DNA of 57,602 nt from Flavobacteriaceae bacterium (GTDB lineage: Bacteria; Bacteroidota; Bacteroidia; Flavobacteriales; Flavobacteriaceae): positions 1 through 57,602 of the forward strand of contig JAOXRU010000007.1 of the NCBI GenBank assembly GCA_025800395.1, in the 5' to 3' direction. Shown in pieces: positions 37,450 through 45,487 of this stretch (within the stretch, counting starts at the first letter, position 1; every line of letters starts with the position of its first letter). The position numbers and the translations under genes are program-made. A model generated the notes under the pieces. The model had not been told where the DNA came from, did not search any database, and worked only from the letters and a program-made list of their open reading frames with translations.

Positions 37450-38225
37450 GTAAGATCGTCGTGTATCATTTGTATGAGATTTTCCTCTGTTTTGAAAAGA
37501 ATAAATTCGCCTGCTTTTATATATGAAATCATGCCTGTTTCTTCGCTTACAACCAAAGCCAGCGCATCTGTTTTTTCGGTTATACCTACAGCGGCACGAT
37601 GTCTTAGTCCCAATCTCAAAGGAATAGTACGTTCGTTGCTTACAGGAAGAATGGCCCTGGTAGAAACGATATAGTTGCCTTCTATTACCATGGCGCCATC
37701 GTGCAAGGGACTGTTTTTGTAAAAGATGCTTTCGATGATTGGCACATTGATTTCGATATGCATTTTGTCGCCAGTGTTTTTGATAAAATCTAATGAGGTG
37801 GTACGTTTGAGAACCAAAATAGCTCCAGTGCCAGTTTTGCTCATTTTCTTGCAAGCCTTTACCATGGCTTTGATATGAAGTTGGTCGCTGACCTTTTCTG
37901 TTTTCAGAAAGCGAAAATGCTTGATGAAATTTCTTTTGCTTGCAAAATTGGTAGAACCGAGCATTAACAGAAATTGACGCACTTCTTGCTGGAAAACAAT
38001 GATGAGAGCAATCAATCCTATATTCATGAATCCGCCTACAATACCACTTACCATTTTCATCTCTAGAGTGGCAGTGAGTTTCCAGATGATGTAGACCATC
38101 ACGATACCGATAAATATATTGATGGCAACGGTATTGCGAACCAATTTGTAGATATAAAACAACAAAATGGCAACCAACACTATATCGATGAGATCGATTA
38201 CTTTAAAATCAATGAAGTCAAACAA
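37446..38225 (-). CDS. cdaA: diadenylate cyclase CdaA
   Basis: A 259-residue membrane enzyme making c-di-AMP from two ATP. Three N-terminal helices (about residues 10-80) precede the DAC domain. The catalytic DGA is in NSPLHDGAMVIEGN near residue 175 and the RHR motif in LGLRHRAAVGITEKTDALALVVSEE near 209. The C-terminus is short. It is the last gene of a minus-strand group folP, lipoprotein, PsbP-like, cdaA (8-base gap upstream). Its TAA (37446-37448) overlaps the TAG of the opposing ABC gene (37447-37449). Confidence 0.95.
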   Translation of the reverse strand: MFDFIDFKVIDLIDIVLVAILLFYIYKLVRNTVAINIFIGIVMVYIIWKLTATLEMKMVSGIVGGFMNIGLIALIIVFQQEVRQFLLMLGSTNFASKRNFIKHFRFLKTEKVSDQLHIKAMVKACKKMSKTGTGAILVLKRTTSLDFIKNTGDKMHIEINVPIIESIFYKNSPLHDGAMVIEGNYIVSTRAILPVSNERTIPLRLGLRHRAAVGITEKTDALALVVSEETGMISYIKAGEFILFKTEENLIQMIHDDLT

Positions 38226-38233
38226 GGGGAAAC

Positions 38234-38737
38234 TTATTTAATAGTAAAACTTTTCATTATCTTTTCTGCCGTTTTAAGGTATTTTTCATAAGCATCTGCT
38301 TTGGCAGTAAAAGTGAGTACATATGCTTTTTGGTTCTTCACCCATAATCGTTGCTTGACGGTTAGATGGTTTTTGCCCTGTTGGAAAAGATACACCATTT
38401 CCTGGAAATCTCCTTTTCTTTCGTTGGATTTTAGATCTCCGTCTTTAATCATGTTTTTGATTTGTCCTAAACTAATCTCCACATAGCGGTTTAAATCTAA
38501 GCCATCGTATGCGCTGAGATCTTGAAGAACAAGATTGATGTTTTCTTGGAAATCGTCATTGGCTTCCAAACCACTTTTTATGCTGAATGTCGTTCCCATT
38601 GTTCCACTGGTGTCTACAGTCCAATTGGCTGGATGCGAAATACTGTAGCCTTTCTTACTTAAGTTTTTCCAATTGGCATCTTGGGCTAAGATGCTTGTAG
38701 GGATGAGGATACATATGAAAAATAGAAACTTGTTCAT
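38234..38737 (-). CDS. secreted PsbP-like protein of unknown function
   Basis: A 167-residue exported protein. ATG 38737 begins a clean signal peptide (MNKFLFFICILIPTSILAQ); the upstream Met at 38776 would spoil it. The mature part reads WKNLSKKGYSISHPANWTVDTSGTMG, then a beta-rich domain ending KYLKTAEKIMKSFTIK. This outline (short beta sheet starting with a YSI.YP.NW motif and ending in an I+.SF.. helix) is that of PsbP-like / DUF1795-type domains. Function is unknown. It is placed between a lipoprotein gene and cdaA, inside the folP-cdaA group. Confidence 0.65.
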   Translation of the reverse strand: MNKFLFFICILIPTSILAQDANWKNLSKKGYSISHPANWTVDTSGTMGTTFSIKSGLEANDDFQENINLVLQDLSAYDGLDLNRYVEISLGQIKNMIKDGDLKSNERKGDFQEMVYLFQQGKNHLTVKQRLWVKNQKAYVLTFTAKADAYEKYLKTAEKIMKSFTIK

Positions 38738-38829
38738 CTTATATGGTTTTTTACTATGATAAAATTTGTAATTCAATTTTTACTAAATTAGTTAATAATC
38801 TCTTATTTAACGAATTTTGGATAAAAATC

Positions 38830-39546
38830 TTATCGATCACACCCACAATCAGGTATTTTGTTGATATCGTATATAAATATTTTTTTGTCTACTTCTATAT
38901 TGGGTTGATGGAGTCTTTGCAGCAAATAATAGCCGTCTATAAATTCCTGAAAGTTTAGGTGTTCTTCAAAGTTAAGGTAGATGTGCATTTTTTTGTTTGG
39001 AGCAACAAATTCTTTTTGTTCCATCAGGTAAGCGAGCAATTCCTCTTTGGGGATTTCGATACCGTCTACTGTGGTTTTGTTTTTGGGTTCAAAGTTGATG
39101 CGTAGGGTGTGCGATTGCATATGTGCTTCGGCATGCTCTTTTACGTAGGTTTGGGAGAATTGATCGTTTGGCATGATGTGCAGGCTGTCGGCTTTCAAAA
39201 ACGAGATACGCTGCATTGCTTTGTTGGAAATAGAAAAATAGGTTTTTGCATCTCCTTTGGAATGCATGCTTTTGTTGTATCGTTTTTTGTATAAGCTGCG
39301 GAGAGAGGGGGCTACAGCCGCAAGGCTTAGATTTTTGTCTACGTGTATGATCCAATTGGTAGTGGAAATGAGATTCTTTCGATTTAGAATGGCGCTACTG
39401 TCTTTTTTGTTTAGGGTGATGTAAGCAGGAGAATGATCGAGCACGTTTAGAATGTTGGCTGTGGGAACTTCAGCCAATTGTATCGACTTTTTGTTGCAAG
39501 CCGTTAGCAAGGAAACGCAAACCAATAAATATACAAATGTTCTCAT
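38830..39546 (-). CDS. hypothetical lipoprotein in the folP-cdaA group
   Basis: A 238-residue protein with a lipoprotein signal (MRTFVYLLVCVSLLTAC, Cys at 17). The mature part has no family I recognise. Notable features are the lysine-rich LYKKRYNKSMHSKGDAK near residue 85, the TTVDGIEIPKEELLAYLME segment near 160 and the terminal DINKIPDCGCDR with a CxC. The Asp/Cys tail could bind metal, but that is speculation. It begins 10 bases after folP, so it is almost certainly co-transcribed with it; a 92-base gap separates it from the PsbP-like gene. Confidence 0.7.
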   Translation of the reverse strand: MRTFVYLLVCVSLLTACNKKSIQLAEVPTANILNVLDHSPAYITLNKKDSSAILNRKNLISTTNWIIHVDKNLSLAAVAPSLRSLYKKRYNKSMHSKGDAKTYFSISNKAMQRISFLKADSLHIMPNDQFSQTYVKEHAEAHMQSHTLRINFEPKNKTTVDGIEIPKEELLAYLMEQKEFVAPNKKMHIYLNFEEHLNFQEFIDGYYLLQRLHQPNIEVDKKIFIYDINKIPDCGCDR

Positions 39547-39556
39547 GACAGTGGTT

Positions 39557-40387
39557 TTAATTATATTCTTGTAATTTTCCCCACAAAGTTACGCACTCTT
39601 GGGCTTCTTTTACATCGTGGACCCTCAAAATATTTGCCCCTTTTTGAAGGACAAAGCTATGAAGTGCGGTGGTGCCATTGCCTGCCTCTGTGGGAGTGCT
39701 GTTTAGTGTTTTGTATATCATCGACTTTCTGCTGATTCCTACCAATATAGGGGCCTCATGAAAATGGAGTAATTCCATTTTGTGTAACAGCTCAAAATTG
39801 TGGTCTATGGTTTTTCCAAAACCAAAACCGGGATCAATTATGATATCGTGTATGTGTTTTTGACGTGCTTGACGAACTTTTTCCGAGAAATAATGGTTGA
39901 TGTCTATAAGCACATCTTGATATGTTGGGTTTTGTTGCATGTTCTGTGGCGTACCTTGCATATGCATCATGATGTATGGTACTTGTAGTTGGGCAATGGT
40001 ATCTAGCATTTGCGGGTCTAAACTGGCAGCAGATATGTCATTTATCATAGCAGCACCTGCTTCTACGGCATTTCGGGCTATATTACTTCGAAAAGTATCT
40101 ATAGATAGTAAGGCATCTGGAAAGTGCTTTAAAATCAGGGAAACGATTGGAAGCAGTCTTTGACTTTCTTCAGATTCGGATATATTTTGGGCTCCAGGAC
40201 GGGAGCTATAAGCTCCCAAATCGATAAAAGTGGCTCCTTCCTGCAGCATTTTTTCGGTTTGTGCCAAAAAATCCTTGTCCGATTTATATTTTCCCCCATC
40301 GTAAAAAGAATCTGGGGTGATGTTTAGAATGCCCATAATTTTCGGGCGTTTCAACGATATTAGATTACCTTTGCAGTGGATTGTCAT
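39557..40387 (-). CDS. folP: dihydropteroate synthase
   Basis: A 276-residue TIM-barrel enzyme joining p-aminobenzoate to dihydropterin pyrophosphate in folate synthesis, the sulfonamide target. Motifs: IMGILNITPDSFYDGGKY near residue 18, FIDLGAYSSRPGAQNISESEE near 54, LSIDTFRSNIARNAVEAGAAMINDISA near 94, DIIIDPGFGFGKTIDHNFELL near 181. The PGA-loop serine is present. First gene of the group leading to cdaA and divergent from the DUF1599 gene across a 72-base spacer. Confidence 0.97.
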   Translation of the reverse strand: MTIHCKGNLISLKRPKIMGILNITPDSFYDGGKYKSDKDFLAQTEKMLQEGATFIDLGAYSSRPGAQNISESEESQRLLPIVSLILKHFPDALLSIDTFRSNIARNAVEAGAAMINDISAASLDPQMLDTIAQLQVPYIMMHMQGTPQNMQQNPTYQDVLIDINHYFSEKVRQARQKHIHDIIIDPGFGFGKTIDHNFELLHKMELLHFHEAPILVGISRKSMIYKTLNSTPTEAGNGTTALHSFVLQKGANILRVHDVKEAQECVTLWGKLQEYN

Positions 40388-40459
40388 GGATTATTTTTGC
40401 TAAAAATTTTCCTACTTTTCAAAATTTAAGCGAAATTTACACAAAATAGTACGATCTAC

Positions 40460-40732
40460 ATGCAAAAAACCACCAAACAATACGATGCTGTCATCGATAA
40501 TTGCAGAGAGTTGTTCACCAAGAGAATGCACGATTGTGGAAGTACTTGGCGAATTTTGAGGCTCCCTTCTCTTAACGATCTGATTTTGCAAAATCTCCTA
40601 GGTGTAAAACAAATAGAAGATAACCAAGGAAAAACCATTGTAAGTGAAGGCATAGGTGTCAAATATCGGGCTATGATCAACTATGCGGTTTTTGCCTTAA
40701 AACATATAAACGAATTACAATTGTCTAACTAA
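40460..40732 (+). CDS. DUF1599 protein, half-length
   Basis: A 90-residue protein with the DUF1599 motifs QYDAVIDNCRELFTKRMHDCGSTWRILRLPSL and LLGVKQIEDNQGKTIVSEGIG. From memory, flavobacterial DUF1599 proteins are about 180 residues with two such modules; here the start of the first module seems joined directly to the end of the second, with no middle. The frame is intact with a proper ATG and stop, so it is a natural short form or a recombination product rather than an obvious pseudogene. Function is unknown. It lies 67 bases upstream of the DoxX-type gene, which suggests co-transcription. Confidence 0.65.
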   Translation: MQKTTKQYDAVIDNCRELFTKRMHDCGSTWRILRLPSLNDLILQNLLGVKQIEDNQGKTIVSEGIGVKYRAMINYAVFALKHINELQLSN

Positions 40733-40798
40733 ACTAAAAGTAAAGTGTATTGCTTGAAATTTGCCCCTGTTTTGTTTAATTTTAAAATTTGAAAAAAC

Positions 40799-42481
40799 AT
40801 GAAATTTTTAGTACAACTAGTTAGAGTATTTGTTGGCGTTTTATTTATTTTATCCGGTTGGGTAAAACTCAATGACCCTATGGGCTTTTCTTTTAAACTA
40901 GAAGAGTATTTTAGTCCAGGGGTGTTTGATTGGTCCTTTTTGTTGCCTTATACTCTAGAGTTGTCCCTATTTGTAGTGATATTTGAGATTTTGCTAGGCG
41001 TATTTTTGTTGCTAGGCTACAAGCCAAAGTTTACCATTTGGAGCTTGCTTTTGATGATATTGTTCTTTACAGGACTTACTTTTTATTCTGCCTATTACAA
41101 TGTCGTTACAGATTGTGGATGCTTTGGAGATGCTGTTAAACTAACACCTTGGGAGTCTTTTACCAAAGATGTGGTTCTTTTGGTGTTGATTTTGTTTATG
41201 CTGTTTGGTATAAAGTACATCAAGCCAATTTTGAGTCAGGGAATACGAGTTGTAGTTGCTGGGCTTAGCCTTATTGGTTGTGTTGCTTATGCATACCAGG
41301 TTTTGGAGCATTTGCCAAGTGTAGATTTTCGTCCTTATAAGATAGGGACCAATATTGAAGAAGGTATGCAAATTCCGGAGGGAGCCGAAAAAGACGAAAC
41401 TGCTTATCATTGGAAGTTCAAACAAGGAGATGAAGAAACCATAATAACCACCAATGGAGACTATCCGGAGGTGGATGGAGAATTTGTGAGTGTAGAAACC
41501 GAATTGTTGTCTAAGGGCTACGAGCCACCGATACATGATTTTACTATAGAGAATGATGGGGTAGATAAGACAGAGTTGATGATGGAAGAAGACCATCTGG
41601 TAATGGTGATTTCTCATGATATTTTAAAAAGCGATAGAGATGCCTTTAAAAAAGTTAAAGAATTTACCGACGATGCCATACTAAAAGGATATAAGGTAAT
41701 CGGTATGAGCGCCTCTAGCGCGGAAGTTGGGCGTGAGCTGAAAGGCGAATACGCATTGAATTATCCGTATTATTTCACAGATCAAACTACGCTAAAAACT
41801 ATAGTGCGATCCAATCCGGGAGTGCTTATTTTGGAAAAAGGAACCATAGTAGATAAAAAACACCACAACGATTTGCATCTGATTTATTTGGATGCGCTTC
41901 CCAATGCCAACACCAAGTTGGATTTGGATATGAAGCGACAATTGGATAGTATTTTTGAACTCGATCAGAAATATCGCAATATAATGGGGCATGCCAAGAC
42001 GCAAAAAGCCAAAGACTCTTTGTGGGAATTACAATCCAAAATAGATGAAAGTAATTTAGCTTTTGTGGAGAACTTGATTGCCAAAAATGGATACCCAGGA
42101 AAATCCCAAGTGGGAGTGCCAACCAATAAAGCTGCTTGGTATGTGATACAACACTCCAACAAAATTGCTCAATATTTGGATGTCTTAAAACAAAGTGGGC
42201 AAAAAGGAGAATTTCCCTTTACGCTTGTTGCTACTATGGAAGATCGTTACTTGAAAGATCAGAATAAGGAGCAATTGTATGGTACCCAAATTGGCAGTGT
42301 GCAAAAAGAGGGAGCGCAAATTCGTTTTGTTTGGCCAGTGAAAGATGCACATTATGTAAACGAAAGGAGAAAGGAGGCTGGTTTTATAAAAAGTTTGGAA
42401 GAATATAGTAGTTCTCTTGGGTTTACCTACGAGCCTATTTCCTTAGAAAAAGCCATCAAACTAATAGAGAATAAGAACTAA
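40799..42481 (+). CDS. BT_3928-type DoxX/thioredoxin-like membrane protein fused to a DUF6624-like domain
   Basis: A 560-residue protein. Residues 1-150 contain four membrane helices with LSGWVKLNDPMGFSFKLEEYF and a DCGCFGDA cysteine pair, the DoxX/MauE-like pattern of BT_3928 family proteins. Residues about 150-360 form a periplasmic region ending with a thioredoxin-like segment (LVMVISHDILKSDRDAFKKVKEF, IVRSNPGVLILEKGTIVDKKH). Residues about 385-520 are different: LWELQSKIDESNLAFVENLI, YPGKSQVGVPTNKAAWYVIQH, TMEDRYLKDQNKEQLYGTQIG, which match DUF6624. BT_3928 proteins I know end after the thioredoxin part. It is 14 bases upstream of tpiA. Confidence 0.75.
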   Translation: MKFLVQLVRVFVGVLFILSGWVKLNDPMGFSFKLEEYFSPGVFDWSFLLPYTLELSLFVVIFEILLGVFLLLGYKPKFTIWSLLLMILFFTGLTFYSAYYNVVTDCGCFGDAVKLTPWESFTKDVVLLVLILFMLFGIKYIKPILSQGIRVVVAGLSLIGCVAYAYQVLEHLPSVDFRPYKIGTNIEEGMQIPEGAEKDETAYHWKFKQGDEETIITTNGDYPEVDGEFVSVETELLSKGYEPPIHDFTIENDGVDKTELMMEEDHLVMVISHDILKSDRDAFKKVKEFTDDAILKGYKVIGMSASSAEVGRELKGEYALNYPYYFTDQTTLKTIVRSNPGVLILEKGTIVDKKHHNDLHLIYLDALPNANTKLDLDMKRQLDSIFELDQKYRNIMGHAKTQKAKDSLWELQSKIDESNLAFVENLIAKNGYPGKSQVGVPTNKAAWYVIQHSNKIAQYLDVLKQSGQKGEFPFTLVATMEDRYLKDQNKEQLYGTQIGSVQKEGAQIRFVWPVKDAHYVNERRKEAGFIKSLEEYSSSLGFTYEPISLEKAIKLIENKN

Positions 42482-42495
42482 CAAGTACAACAAGT

Positions 42496-43245
42496 ATGAG
42501 AAAACAAATTGTTGCAGGAAATTGGAAAATGAACAACAATCTGCAAGAAACAAAAGAATTGATAAACGACATCGCAGCACATTTGCCTCAGACCAATACC
42601 AAGGTAATGGTGGCGCCAACATTTGTATACCTGCAACATGCAGTAGCTGCTGCAAAAGATAGTCCCATAGAGATAATTGCACAAAATATGCATTTTGCAG
42701 CACAAGGGGCCTATACGGGAGAAATATCTTCTACGATGCTGCAAGATATAGGTGTGCAAACTGTGATTTTGGGGCATAGCGAACGTCGTGCTTATTTTGG
42801 CGAAGATGCCTCCTTATTGCGCACCAAGGTAGATCGTGCCTTAGAGGTAAATATGCAAATCGTATTCTGTTTTGGTGAGGAATTGGAAGATCGCAAGGCG
42901 GGCAATCATTTCGATGTTGTGCAGGAACAGTTGTCGGATGCTTTATTTCATTTGGGAGAGAAGGCTTGGGAACAGATTGTTTTGGCCTACGAACCAGTTT
43001 GGGCTATTGGTACAGGAGAAACCGCTAGTGGAGCGCAGGCACAAGAGATGCATGCCTTTGTTCGCAATACTCTAGAGCAACAATACAATGGCCAATTGGC
43101 AGCGTCTACCTCTATATTGTATGGAGGGAGTGTAAAACCAAACAATGCCGCAGATCTGTTTTCCAATCCCGACGTAGATGGCGGACTCATAGGAGGTGCC
43201 GCATTGAAGGCCGAAGATTTTATCGCTATCATAAAGGCTATTTAA
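42496..43245 (+). CDS. tpiA: triosephosphate isomerase
   Basis: A 249-residue TIM-barrel enzyme of glycolysis interconverting DHAP and glyceraldehyde-3-phosphate. The active-site Lys is in AGNWKMNNN at residue 12, His in ILGHSERRAYFGE near 95, and Glu in LAYEPVWAIGTGETAS near 166. The phosphate-gripping ILYGGSVKPNNA and GGLIGGAALK are near 210 and 230. Length is standard. It follows the DoxX-type gene closely and probably shares its promoter. Confidence 0.98.
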   Translation: MRKQIVAGNWKMNNNLQETKELINDIAAHLPQTNTKVMVAPTFVYLQHAVAAAKDSPIEIIAQNMHFAAQGAYTGEISSTMLQDIGVQTVILGHSERRAYFGEDASLLRTKVDRALEVNMQIVFCFGEELEDRKAGNHFDVVQEQLSDALFHLGEKAWEQIVLAYEPVWAIGTGETASGAQAQEMHAFVRNTLEQQYNGQLAASTSILYGGSVKPNNAADLFSNPDVDGGLIGGAALKAEDFIAIIKAI

Positions 43246-43509
43246 TGGATTGTAACTTTGGGGATTGTCTTTGAGAATTATGCCTCCTTTATGGAAGGTT
43301 GGAGTAAGCTAGTTGTTTTGATTGAAGATCATTACCAAGTTGGATTGGAATGCAGATGCTATCCAATATGGAGAAACTTCATTTTATTCTAAATCTATAG
43401 GTTTCAGTTATTGGAGTAGATTTGATACAATCCAAATAGAGACACCAATGAAATCGCTAAGCCCTAGCGATTAAAATGATGAAAGAATTATTGGCAAAAA
43501 TGATTTAAT
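43246..43509. other. gap between tpiA and prmA with a coding-like remnant
   Basis: No intact gene. On the plus strand 43322-43474 is open for 50 codons from TTG to TAA (LKIITKLDWNADAIQYGETS...), with composition like a real protein. A second protein-like frame overlaps it upstream (FENYASFMEGWSKLVVLIED). I do not recognise either. A decayed gene or chance are both possible. Confidence 0.3.
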
Positions 43510-44352
43510 ATGTCCACTGTGTATGTAGAATACCAAGTAAAAGTAGTGCCATTGGAGCCCGGTAGGGAAATTCTGATAGCAGAAATGGGGGCTGTGAATT
43601 TTGAGAGTTTTGTAGAAACTAGCGACGGATTTGCTGCTTATATTCCCAAAGAAGATTGGTATCCCGATATTATGAAAGGAGTGCAATTGTTGCAACAGCC
43701 AAATTTTGATGTGCATATACATATAGAAGAAATAGCACAAGAGAACTGGAATAAGACTTGGGAATCCAATTTTGATCCGCTAGTGGTGGACGGACTTTGT
43801 AGTATAAGAGCCCCTTTTCATCAAAAGCCAAAAGGAGTGGGCTACGATATAGTGATAGAACCAAAAATGAGCTTTGGAACTGGTCATCACGAAACTACCC
43901 ATATGATGGTGCAATTGCTCTTAGAAACGTCTTTGGAATCCAAATCGGTATTGGATATGGGTTGCGGAACTGCAATATTGGCAATATTGGCTAAAATGAA
44001 AGGTGCTACAGCCGTAGATGCTATAGATATAGATAATTGGTGCTATCTCAATTCGCTGGAAAATATAGAGCGAAATAATTGTAAGGAAATAAACGTTATA
44101 GAAGGAGATGTAACTAAAATAGAGAATAAGCAATACGATTTGATCATTGCCAATATCAATAGAAACATACTTATACAGGATATTCCTGCCTATGCCAAAG
44201 CATTAAATAGTGGTGGAATATTATTTGTAAGTGGGTTTTATAAGGAAGATCTCGATTTGTTGATCGATAGATGTAAACAGTTCGCATTGGAATTTGTGAC
44301 GAATATCGAAAAAAACAAATGGGTAGCAGCCAAATTTCGTAATATGCAATAA
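43510..44352 (+). CDS. prmA: ribosomal protein L11 methyltransferase
   Basis: A 280-residue SAM-dependent methyltransferase acting on L11. The N-terminal substrate-recognition domain (MSTVYVEYQVKVVPLEPGREILIAEMGAVNFESF, then WNKTWESNFDPLVV) is followed by MSFGTGHHETTHMMVQLLLE near residue 122, the SAM-binding VLDMGCGTAILAILAKMKGA near 148 and the NPPY-type motif as DLIIANINRNI near 212. That DLIxANI form is normal for PrmA. It precedes clpS by 12 bases, a pairing common in Bacteroidota. Confidence 0.95.
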   Translation: MSTVYVEYQVKVVPLEPGREILIAEMGAVNFESFVETSDGFAAYIPKEDWYPDIMKGVQLLQQPNFDVHIHIEEIAQENWNKTWESNFDPLVVDGLCSIRAPFHQKPKGVGYDIVIEPKMSFGTGHHETTHMMVQLLLETSLESKSVLDMGCGTAILAILAKMKGATAVDAIDIDNWCYLNSLENIERNNCKEINVIEGDVTKIENKQYDLIIANINRNILIQDIPAYAKALNSGGILFVSGFYKEDLDLLIDRCKQFALEFVTNIEKNKWVAAKFRNMQ

Positions 44353-44364
44353 ATTTAATGAATC

Positions 44365-44640
44365 ATGTCAACGAAGGAGAAAATTCAAGAAGCTCTTTTC
44401 TTAGAAGAGAGAGAGGAAGAACAAAATCAGATTGTTCTGTTCAACGATGATGTGAATACATTCGACCATGTGATTAATACCCTCATGGATGCATGTGATC
44501 ATACCGCTATTCAGGCAGAACAATGTTCTCTTATCGTACACTATAAAGGAAAATGTGTAGTGAAATCGGGAGAGTACAACGACCTTCAGCCGAGATGTAC
44601 CAAGCTTTTGGATGCAGGACTCAGTGCTGAAATTATTTAG
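44365..44640 (+). CDS. clpS: ATP-dependent Clp protease adaptor ClpS
   Basis: A 91-residue adaptor that delivers N-degron substrates to ClpAP-type proteases. The acidic, flexible N-terminus is followed by IVLFNDDVNTFDHVINTLMDACDHTAIQAEQCSLIVHYKGKCVVKSGEYNDL. The NDDxxTxxxV and His-containing residues that line the N-degron pocket are visible. Co-transcribed with prmA. No terminator hairpin directly follows. Confidence 0.95.
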   Translation: MSTKEKIQEALFLEEREEEQNQIVLFNDDVNTFDHVINTLMDACDHTAIQAEQCSLIVHYKGKCVVKSGEYNDLQPRCTKLLDAGLSAEII

Positions 44641-45133
44641 ATTTAATTTTTCTTTCTCTTTTTTTAGGTTTTAGTAATAACCAATAAGCTCGCGAAGTTT
44701 GCTATTTGTGAAAACATAGGCAATTTTAGGCCCATATTCTTGCAAGTAGTAAAGAAAATATTTTCACTACTTTATTAGAAACAGCTACAGTTTATCTTGC
44801 GGCTGTTTTATACCAGTTAATTCAAATGGTATTAATTTCTTTTGGTACTTTTATCTGTATGTATACTTTCAGAAAAGCATCTACGTTAGCTGCGTTGTAG
44901 GAGATACTTTTATAGCAAGTAGATTATAAATTTCTTTTAAACCAGAAATGATTTAAGCCGTATTATGCATTAGAATGTCGTAATAAAGAGTTCGATAAAA
45001 ATTATCTTCACAGAAACCTTATAAATAGTGAGATTTGGATTAAAAAGGCGCAGGTTAAACCCTTAGTTGAAGATTTTTTGTCCTAAAGAATGCTATTTGT
45101 TGGGATGATTTTAAACTAGAAATAATATAAGTG

Positions 45134-45209
45134 CAATTTTAGCTTTTGGTTAGGAGAGTTTTACCGTATTGATAAAATAACGTTCCTATGGCATTAAAAG
45201 CTAAAATTG
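45134..45209. repeat. 14-bp inverted repeat with 48-base spacer
   Basis: CAATTTTAGCTTTT at 45134-45147 is the exact reverse complement of 45196-45209. Just inside the arms, AGGA and TCCT offer further partial pairing. It could be the ends of a small mobile element or a cruciform; no transposase is next to it. Confidence 0.6.
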
Positions 45210-45243
45210 TTGTGGAATATATCTTCTAAAATGGGTTGGCTGG

Positions 45244-45268
45244 AGGAGTCCTTACTCCTGTCTTTTTT
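45244..45268 (+). terminator. terminator-like hairpin in the clpS-susC gap
   Basis: AGGAGT (45244-45249), loop CCTT, ACTCCT (45254-45259), then GTCTTTTTT. A third AGGAGT follows at 45271. No gene ends close upstream. Confidence 0.35.
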
Positions 45269-45487
45269 GTAGGAGTAACTTTTTTAAAAGTCTGAAATAT
45301 AGATGTATGGTTTTTTTAAAATTATAGTAAAAGTTCAAATTTAAAAACACAAATTATGGGTTTTGTAGTTACTAAGAAACAGTTGTTTTTTGGGTAACAC
45401 TAATGTTTTGATTTGTTAACGCAATCAACAGGCTCAAGTAATCTATGATGATAACTTTTGCAACACGAAAAAACTAATTACATCAGT

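Larger units (their letters stand above)
44641..45487. other. 847-base gene-free region upstream of the SusC gene
   Basis: I find no intact gene. There are coding-like scraps: 44952-45086 plus strand (FKPYYALECRNKEFDKNYLHRN..., 44 codons ending TAA), and a minus-strand stretch near 44670-44755 reading LQEYGPKIAYVFTNSKLRELIG. It also has an inverted repeat (see 45134-45209), a GTAGT...ACTAC palindrome around AAAATATTTTC near 44745-44768, and a terminator-like hairpin at 45244-45268. It looks like a decayed insertion or gene at the border between core genes and the Sus locus. The last 120 bases should hold the SusC promoter; the nearest match is TAACTTTTG near 45449. Confidence 0.4.
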
